From positions 1-37,892 of IMG/VR virus record IMGVR_UViG_3300008266_000178: 37,892 nt of DNA; one strand, 5' to 3'. Of the stretch, positions 32,855 to 37,892 are shown piece after piece (within the stretch, counting starts at the first letter, position 1; each line of letters begins with the position of its first letter). The notes beneath the pieces were generated by a model. That model was not told the origin of the DNA. It did not search any database and worked only from the letters and a program-made list of their open reading frames with translations. Made by a program: the position numbers and the translations under genes. This DNA is from a virus.

Positions 32855-33349
32855 TTACGATTTTATTATTAATTTTTGTTTTGAATTTTCTTCTTCTATT
32901 AAAATATTTTCCAATGAAATAATTTTAACATTAGCTTTTTTTAATAATTCAATTCCAGATACGTCTCTATATTGTTGTTCATAAATAACATTAGTAATTC
33001 CAGATTGAATTATAATTTTTGCACATTCAATACAAGGTGATATTGAAACGTACAGTATTGAATTTTTTGTAGGTATTCCTTGCCTTGCTGCTTTAGCGAT
33101 AGCATTTATTTCTGCGTGAATTACTTCAGGTTTAGTTACCGTTCTTTTTAATTCAGTATTAAATGCCGCACCAGAATCTGGTATTTCTTCTTCACAAATA
33201 TTTGGAAATCCATGAGGTGTTCCATTATAACCATAAGCAACAATGTTGTGATCTTTAACTATCACTGCTCCAACTTTACTTCTTTTCGCATAACATAATT
33301 GTTCTGCTATTAAATTACATAATGCGATATAAAAAATATGCCATTTCAT
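32855..33349 (-). CDS. Deoxycytidylate (dCMP) deaminase
   Basis: This 164-residue zinc deaminase has the HAE triad (His78, Glu80) in EVIHAEINAIAKA and SPCIECAK (Cys106, Cys109). The KVGAVIVKDHNIVAYGYNGT and GFPNICEEE segments fit the dCMP-deaminase (rather than cytidine-deaminase) group. It makes dUMP from dCMP, feeding thymidylate or modified-pyrimidine synthesis. It sits downstream of the ThyA-like/ThyX-like genes. Confidence 0.9.
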   Translation of the reverse strand: MKWHIFYIALCNLIAEQLCYAKRSKVGAVIVKDHNIVAYGYNGTPHGFPNICEEEIPDSGAAFNTELKRTVTKPEVIHAEINAIAKAARQGIPTKNSILYVSISPCIECAKIIIQSGITNVIYEQQYRDVSGIELLKKANVKIISLENILIEEENSKQKLIIKS

Positions 33350-33373
33350 AATTATTGTTTTAATTGTTTTAAA

Positions 33374-33913
33374 TTAAGAAATACAATCTTCTTTGTTTGA
33401 ATTTTTCATATTTTCAATAACAGCTTTTGTTACCATTTCTTTATTAAACTTCAACTTCATATTAGTTAATTTATTTTGTTCATCCATATCTTTTGGACGC
33501 ATATTTTTAGGCCATGCTCTTTGTTTACCGTTTGGTAAAGGATGTTCTGAAATTGTTCTACCATCATTAAAACCTAATGGGAATCTAAAATTTGGTGAAG
33601 GTACACACCATAAATGATATTGATTGCTTCCATCAACAAGACGTGATTCAGCAGGGTATAACTGAACGGCTTCACATTCTTCACCTACTAATTGGTTTTT
33701 TATAAATTGAAAATGACGCCAATCATTACAAGGTTCCTTATCATGCCTTTTAATACTTAACCAAGTTGTGGGAAAAGATTCTTCCACTAACGCGAAATCT
33801 TTTTTAACGTATACCATATATATATCGTTCATCCAAATTTCACTAAAGTCAGTTAATCCTTGTAATTCTTTTTCAGATTCAATTGATCTTTTTAATCCGT
33901 ACCAAATTTCCAT
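33374..33913 (-). CDS. Conserved phage protein (DUF7694-like)
   Basis: The 179-residue protein has a recognisable pattern: WLSIKRHDKEPCNDWRHFQF (51-70), IKNQLVGEECEAVQLYPAES (71-90), RLVDGSNQYHLWCVP (91-105). This WRxxQxIKN...ELYPAESRLVD...NQYHLW set is widespread in phage proteins of unknown function (I think DUF7694; not verified). It leads the unit behind the promoter at 33941. Confidence 0.8.
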   Translation of the reverse strand: MEIWYGLKRSIESEKELQGLTDFSEIWMNDIYMVYVKKDFALVEESFPTTWLSIKRHDKEPCNDWRHFQFIKNQLVGEECEAVQLYPAESRLVDGSNQYHLWCVPSPNFRFPLGFNDGRTISEHPLPNGKQRAWPKNMRPKDMDEQNKLTNMKLKFNKEMVTKAVIENMKNSNKEDCIS

Positions 33914-33940
33914 AATGATTGTTTTTAATTGTTTGATAGT

Positions 33941-33966
33941 GTAAATATATAAACGTTTATATAAAA
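33941..33966 (-). promoter_or_regulatory. Phage promoter motif, copy 4
   Basis: Exact 14-mer GTTTATATATTTAC with the same following CACTATCAAAC as the copy at 23120. It ends 28 nt before the ATG at 33913. The rest of the 33914-34010 gap has no gene and no clear terminator. Confidence 0.6.
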
Positions 33967-34010
33967 TAAAAAACTATTCTAAACATGAAATTTTGATAAA
34001 TAAACTAAAT

Positions 34011-34724
34011 TTACTTTTTTGAATATTCGTAAGAACTACGAGGAATAGTTATACCTAACTGTTTTTCAAGTAAATCAGGCGTTGTACATGATTGATTAAA
34101 TGAAGCATAATTTGCTTTATCTTCCCATCTTCCACAACCAGCAAATAAACAACCAAACATATTTGAAAGATAATCAGCTGATGAATAATCGCATTCTTGT
34201 TTTAAATCACACCCAGGTAATAATCTTAGCATTTGATTATACATTGAATCATTTCCTCTTGTTAAAAACAGATCTATTAATTTATCTCTTAATAACCAAT
34301 GTAATCCTACTATAAATTCTTCTTCACAGAATTTTAATCTTCTTGCCATTTGTCCAGTTAATGAAGTAAAATCCTGCTGAACTTCATAACTACAATTTCT
34401 TGTCATCAAATTAAACGGTGTTTTAAAAAAACAATTTTCACGTAATTTTTCAAGTTCAAGTAATGAATTAGATACTTTTGTTTGAAATTCTTTATTTTCC
34501 AACAATTTAAAAGTATGATTATAAAATGAGTATTCAGGAGTATCTGATACTTTATAATCAAAAAATCTTATTCCTATTCTTGCTCTACTATGTTGATCAT
34601 ATTGACAAATAGGTGTGTTCTTAACTTCATACGTTACAGATTTTTTATCGTAATCTAAAATATTTACAATTAAATTACTAACACCATTAAAAATATGAAT
34701 ATCGTCTTTTGTTATTATTTGCAT
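34011..34724 (-). CDS. Cys-rich unknown next to the ThyX-like gene, 237 aa
   Basis: Unrecognised 237-residue protein. Cysteines cluster: CQYD (Cys40), CFFK, RNCS, and a C-terminal LLPGCDLKQECDYSS...MFGCLFAGCGRW with four cysteines in about 25 residues, possibly a metal or cofactor site. The middle (ELEKLRENC to GLHWLLRDKLIDLF) is helical. It directly follows the ThyX-like gene (11-nt gap), suggesting a partner role. I cannot name a fold. Confidence 0.7.
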   Translation of the reverse strand: MQIITKDDIHIFNGVSNLIVNILDYDKKSVTYEVKNTPICQYDQHSRARIGIRFFDYKVSDTPEYSFYNHTFKLLENKEFQTKVSNSLLELEKLRENCFFKTPFNLMTRNCSYEVQQDFTSLTGQMARRLKFCEEEFIVGLHWLLRDKLIDLFLTRGNDSMYNQMLRLLPGCDLKQECDYSSADYLSNMFGCLFAGCGRWEDKANYASFNQSCTTPDLLEKQLGITIPRSSYEYSKK

Positions 34725-34735
34725 TTTTTTATTTT

Positions 34736-35596
34736 TTAAATTTGATTAAAGTATTTTAAATCTTCTACCGATAACTGCGAAACAGTTAAATTTCTAATTT
34801 CTTCAAACCTTTTATTTTTATCATTTTCTGAATTTAAACAAATCATTGCATAAAATCCTATTAATGGAAATTTTTTATGAATAGCAAAACAAATTGTACA
34901 ATATAATTCTCTTAACATTATTTCTTCTTCCGTATTTCCGAAAAATTTACTTGCATGAAATCCTTTTACACCTACTATAGCTAATAAATTTTGTGAAAAA
35001 TGATATGCGTGTAAATATGATTGCGGTAAAAATGTTCTTGCACTTTGCCAACTTGATTGATCAGCATTTAAAACTTCTTCGTAAAGATTTTTTAAATCTT
35101 TAAATACAGTATCTAATGATATTAGTTTATCAACATGTGAACTTGTTATATCATCAACCGTTTGTGGAGTTATAACAATATCGCTATCTAATTTGCTATT
35201 ATCTCTACAACCAATACTCATAATAGAAATAAATGGAACTTGAGTATGATAATCAAACAACCAACGAGGAACGCCATTTACTCTAAATACAAAATTTACC
35301 ATTTCCTTAGCCTGCGGTAATGTATTATGAGTTAAAACTGCTTTTATTACTTCCAACTTACCTTCAATATCTGTCTTCGCCCATTTTGATTCAAACTTAT
35401 TATCTCCCCATGTACTTGTAGCAGCAACAAACATTGCTTTATACGGATTATGTGAATGATCTTCGATTGTTATATCGATTGATTCATTAAAACGCCGAAT
35501 CTCAGTGTTTTTTACAGGTCTCTCAGAAGGTAACGTTCCTGTTACTTTCCTAAGATTTTCTATAAAATCTGTAGTTAAATGTTTTTGTTTTTCCAT
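34736..35596 (-). CDS. ThyX-like protein with altered active site
   Basis: The 286-residue protein aligns by pattern with flavin-dependent thymidylate synthase (ThyX). The region VLTHNTLPQAKEMVNFVFRV, NGVPRWLFDYHTQVPFISIM (87-126) matches the ThyX helix and the strand leading to the RHRxxSxNExSxRY motif. ARTFLPQSYLHAYHF (187-201), then SQNLLAIVGV...EEEIMLRELYCTICFAIHKKF, matches the ThyX C-terminal half. However, the RHR...SxRY residues are not conserved: DYH replaces RHR, and SIGCRDN stands where the SxRY should be. Flavin or nucleotide chemistry may therefore differ. It lies between the SDR and the Cys-rich gene. Confidence 0.65.
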   Translation of the reverse strand: MEKQKHLTTDFIENLRKVTGTLPSERPVKNTEIRRFNESIDITIEDHSHNPYKAMFVAATSTWGDNKFESKWAKTDIEGKLEVIKAVLTHNTLPQAKEMVNFVFRVNGVPRWLFDYHTQVPFISIMSIGCRDNSKLDSDIVITPQTVDDITSSHVDKLISLDTVFKDLKNLYEEVLNADQSSWQSARTFLPQSYLHAYHFSQNLLAIVGVKGFHASKFFGNTEEEIMLRELYCTICFAIHKKFPLIGFYAMICLNSENDKNKRFEEIRNLTVSQLSVEDLKYFNQI

Positions 35597-35597
35597 A

Positions 35598-36605
35598 TTA
35601 TGATTTGTTTATGTTTTTGTTAAAATTACAAACTGAATTAAACGTTAATGCAAACCCTTCTTCGTTTTTAATAAATCGTTGATAAAGTTTTTCAACTTCT
35701 TTTTGATTAAAGTATTTTATAAAATTAGAGTGTAGTCCTAAGTGATCTTGTAAATAATCACTCTTATCAATAATTTTAATATGTTTATTTACATCTACAA
35801 TACATATTGCAGTTAAATCTTTACATATGTTTCCAAAACTTTTCGCCCAACTATGTGGATTTGAAATTATAAAATCGATAGTGTTATTGAAATAATCCAA
35901 ATTAACAAGTATTTGATTAAACATTATGCTGAAATTTTCAACACGCATGTAATTTTTTTTAAAATGATTTTCTAACGTAATATCAATTATTTTATCTTCC
36001 AATACTGCTTGAAATATTTTTCTAATATTAGATGAATTATCTTCAGGTGCGTTACCGTAAACAAAAACAGGTTTTATTATTACTGCATTATTTAAAGTTT
36101 GTTTTACAGCCAATTCACCACAATATTTACTCAACCCGTATAATGTTTTTGGATTAATTATTTCTTCTTCGTCAAAATATCCATTTTTTTGCATGTACGA
36201 ATTAGGATCGAAAACTGCTGTTGTTGAGAAATAAATTAATCTTGCGCCAGTTAATCTTGAAAGCGTAATCATATTTTGTGTTCCAAGAATATTTGATTTA
36301 ATTGCGTCGTAACTATAATTATCACATTTATCAGTATTTACATAAGCTGCTGTATGAATTATTATATCGTTTTCATCTAACTCTTCAGCTACACAAGTAA
36401 TATTTGTTTGATTTAAAATATCAATTTCAAATTCCTTTACTTGTTTATTTTTATCTCCATTATAAAAATGATAATCGTTCCAAAAATATTTAAACGAATA
36501 TTTTTCTTTTAATTCTTCGTTTATAATTTTAAAACCTTCTGGTAATCCTGCAGCAATACCTTTAGCAAGTAATCCAGATTCGCCTGTAATAAATATCCTT
36601 TTCAT
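35598..36605 (-). CDS. Extended SDR: NAD-dependent epimerase/reductase-like
   Basis: This 335-residue protein has GESGLLAKG (8-16, Rossmann NAD(P) motif), the strand IIIHTAAYVNTD (81-92), STT (127-129, catalytic Ser/Thr), and YGLSK (Tyr156, Lys160, catalytic pair). It is of the RmlD/dTDP-4-dehydrorhamnose reductase to GDP-fucose/epimerase class, acting on nucleotide sugars. In a phage this could feed glycosylation of modified bases or capsid or LPS modification. The substrate cannot be read from sequence. It is 1 nt from the ThyX-like gene, so co-transcribed. Confidence 0.85.
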   Translation of the reverse strand: MKRIFITGESGLLAKGIAAGLPEGFKIINEELKEKYSFKYFWNDYHFYNGDKNKQVKEFEIDILNQTNITCVAEELDENDIIIHTAAYVNTDKCDNYSYDAIKSNILGTQNMITLSRLTGARLIYFSTTAVFDPNSYMQKNGYFDEEEIINPKTLYGLSKYCGELAVKQTLNNAVIIKPVFVYGNAPEDNSSNIRKIFQAVLEDKIIDITLENHFKKNYMRVENFSIMFNQILVNLDYFNNTIDFIISNPHSWAKSFGNICKDLTAICIVDVNKHIKIIDKSDYLQDHLGLHSNFIKYFNQKEVEKLYQRFIKNEEGFALTFNSVCNFNKNINKS

Positions 36606-36607
36606 GT

Positions 36608-37123
36608 TTATATGTTTATATGTAATGAAACTACTTTTATATAAATAGCACCTACTTCGTATCCTAAAATATTATGCGCTGTTTCCATTAATTTACAGAA
36701 AGTCAAATTATCGTATAAAAAATTATCTTTAAAATTTTGACTTCTTACTACAATATGAAAATCTATTTTTTTATTTCTTACAATAATTTGTACGTAACTT
36801 ATACAACTTGCTAAATTTTCATTTCCAACATATTTTAACTGCGCAACACATTGTCTTGAATTTATTTCGCTTTTTAACCAAAGACAACAAAATTTTTCAA
36901 CAACATTAATTAAAACTTTTCTTTCTTCTTCATCATCAATATTATTAGGTTTTACTGAATCATAATCACTATGAGAAAAAAAACTATCTATCTGATAATT
37001 TACATTATATAATTCTTCAGTTAAAAACGGATGTATTTTTATTTTCTTTGAATGATTTTTAAACAAACTTCCTATTAATTCAACAATTTCTTCAATCATT
37101 AAATTATGCGTATTTACTGTCAT
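36608..37123 (-). CDS. Short ThyA/dCMP-hydroxymethylase superfamily protein
   Basis: The 171-residue protein's C-terminal 85 residues match the ThyA-fold pattern: NSRQCVAQL (88-96, with the SRxxxxQ strand), ASCISYVQIIV (Cys107 in the catalytic-Cys position, Gln112), HIVVRSQN (Arg127, Ser128), YDNLTF (138-142), SLHIN (His168). Aligning the RSxDxxLGLPxN stretch without gaps puts Asp138 where thymidylate synthase has Asn177; T4 dCMP hydroxymethylase has Asp there, which sets dCMP specificity. The usual RSxD Asp is Asn130. So a dCMP-C5-modifying or hydroxymethylating enzyme is likely, though at 171 residues it is shorter than the usual ~245. Confidence 0.7.
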   Translation of the reverse strand: MTVNTHNLMIEEIVELIGSLFKNHSKKIKIHPFLTEELYNVNYQIDSFFSHSDYDSVKPNNIDDEEERKVLINVVEKFCCLWLKSEINSRQCVAQLKYVGNENLASCISYVQIIVRNKKIDFHIVVRSQNFKDNFLYDNLTFCKLMETAHNILGYEVGAIYIKVVSLHINI

Positions 37124-37566
37124 AAGTCTAAATTTAAATCAATAATAAAGCAAGTATCTTGTATAGTTTGTTTTGAAGTATCTATTGTAAATACAAACTT
37201 ATTTGAATATTTATTAGCCAAATTATTTGCTTCTTCAGCTACCTCTAAAAAAACGTTTTGATGTTTAATAAAATCTGATATCAAAATATCTTTTTCATTA
37301 TTTTCAATAAATCTTTTTGCTGCAACGATTTCGTCACACGTTAATAGAAAAAATTTATGATTAAAAATAGAACCTGAAAAAATAAATTCACGCCAAAAAA
37401 ACTTTTCATTAATATTTCTATTATATATTCTACCGTAAGCTATTTGCGATATAAACGATCTAACATATACTAAACAATTACCTTTATGTTCTTTTACTAA
37501 AAATCTTCTAACCGAATCCTTACCTGTTTTATCTGCACCATCTAAATGTACTATTGCTGATTTCAT
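37120..37566 (-). CDS. P-loop nucleotide/nucleoside kinase-like protein
   Basis: This 148-residue protein has a P-loop: HLDGADKTGKDSVRRFL (7-23). GxxxxGKDS resembles the GKDT of T4 deoxynucleoside-monophosphate kinase gp1 and also thymidylate-kinase-like proteins. The Walker B/LID region is not obvious, and LISDFIKHQN may be the DxxK-type strand. In the same operon as the ThyA-like gene, it could phosphorylate a (modified) dNMP. Specificity is inferred from neighbours. It overlaps both flanking genes by 4 nt. Confidence 0.7.
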   Translation of the reverse strand: MKSAIVHLDGADKTGKDSVRRFLVKEHKGNCLVYVRSFISQIAYGRIYNRNINEKFFWREFIFSGSIFNHKFFLLTCDEIVAAKRFIENNEKDILISDFIKHQNVFLEVAEEANNLANKYSNKFVFTIDTSKQTIQDTCFIIDLNLDL

Positions 37567-37874
37567 AAAAACGATTGTTTACAGGTTTGCATTAATCTAA
37601 TTATTTTATCCAATTGATTTAATTCGAATTTACCAAAAAACAAAGTTTTATTGTACGTTGCTAATGTATCAGTAAATATTTTTAATACTTCTTTAAAAGA
37701 AAAATCGTCGTTATTAAAACACTCAACTATTTCATTATTTTTTAAATGAAATGTAATTCTATCGTTTTTATGATGCGTTGATGTAACAATTTTATTTTGC
37801 ATATTTATTTCCCATGCATTTATTTCGTGCAATGCGGCTGGATATTCAAAAAATACGAGAGTTATTTTTTTCAT
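37563..37874 (-). CDS. Hypothetical protein at window edge, 103 aa
   Basis: Unrecognised 103-residue protein, complete within the window: ATG at 37872-37874. Beta-rich N-terminus (KKITLVFFEYPAALHEI) and middle (ITFHLKNNEIVECF), C-terminal helix (LNQLDKIIRLMQTCKQ). It precedes the kinase-like gene with a 4-nt overlap; upstream genes lie outside the window. Confidence 0.7.
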   Translation of the reverse strand: MKKITLVFFEYPAALHEINAWEINMQNKIVTSTHHKNDRITFHLKNNEIVECFNNDDFSFKEVLKIFTDTLATYNKTLFFGKFELNQLDKIIRLMQTCKQSFL

Positions 37875-37892
37875 TTAATAAAATTATATAAA

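Noticed and set aside
1-37892. tRNA genes, CRISPR arrays, insertion sequences, integrase or attachment sites
   Set aside because: I looked for cloverleaf-type stems, spaced direct repeats and transposase or tyrosine/serine recombinase motifs by eye and found none; a tRNAscan-SE run would settle the tRNAs.

Overview
The window reads as part of an AT-rich (I estimate roughly 30% GC) tailed double-stranded DNA phage genome, class Caudoviricetes. It carries a large terminase, a portal protein, a lysis cassette and T4-type recombination and repair genes. Every gene I can support lies on the minus strand, so transcription runs from high to low coordinates. Genes are tightly packed, often with 4-nt ATGA overlaps or gaps under 20 nt. 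Starts follow A-rich leaders (typically AAAAATCATG or AAAATTATG) and I see no Shine-Dalgarno sequences. With the low GC and the protein families, this points to a host in Bacteroidota (Flavobacterium/Sphingobacteria-like); the host is inferred. All three stop codons are used. I saw no tRNA, IS element, CRISPR array or integrase, and no gene-free stretch longer than about 220 nt.

Layout in order of transcription. (1) 37874-34011, nucleotide/base-modification block: a P-loop nucleotide-kinase-like protein, a short ThyA/dCMP-hydroxymethylase-superfamily protein, an extended SDR sugar-nucleotide epimerase/reductase, a ThyX-like protein without the usual ThyX signature, and a Cys-rich unknown. (2) 33913-29653: a conserved phage protein, dCMP deaminase, a SAM-dependent methyltransferase, a T4 RNase H/FEN-type 5' nuclease, three small unknowns (one a possible recombination mediator) and a zinc-ribbon protein. 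(3) 29547-23300, T4-like recombination/repair block: gp32-like ssDNA-binding protein, gp47 (Mre11-like) and gp46 (Rad50-like), a DenV-type pyrimidine-dimer glycosylase and a RuvC-like resolvase. (4) 23080-19325: small unknown early-type genes and a DUF932 protein. (5) 19200-17360, replication block: a winged-helix initiator-like protein whose 3' end overlaps three copies of an 18-bp palindrome (possible origin), then an SF2 helicase. (6) 17225-11413, packaging: HTH protein, probable TerS, TerL, two HNH/zinc proteins, small unknowns and a DnaQ-type exonuclease. (7) 11410-7369: winged-helix protein, membrane protein, secreted protein, portal, unimolecular-spanin-like lipoprotein, M15 peptidase endolysin. 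(8) 7359-82: structural-type paralogues with a repeated KGGEGSRGG...GHTKSGK...DHxDAxxxH module, small membrane proteins, and a Lys/Ala/Pro-rich basic protein.

Regulation: a 14-mer, GTTTATATATTTAC on the minus strand, lies 28-40 nt upstream of four start codons, and two looser variants precede two others. I read it as a phage-specific promoter. Minus-strand intrinsic terminators follow the last gene and close units at about 28.1, 23.2, 19.3, 18.8 and 17.3 kb. Two further strong hairpins, at 2362 and 21169, have their T-run on the plus strand and share the same loop.

The two best leads for something undescribed are the ThyA-like/ThyX-like/kinase/SDR cluster (a candidate DNA-base modification pathway) and the multi-copy KGGEGSRGG module family next to the portal gene.
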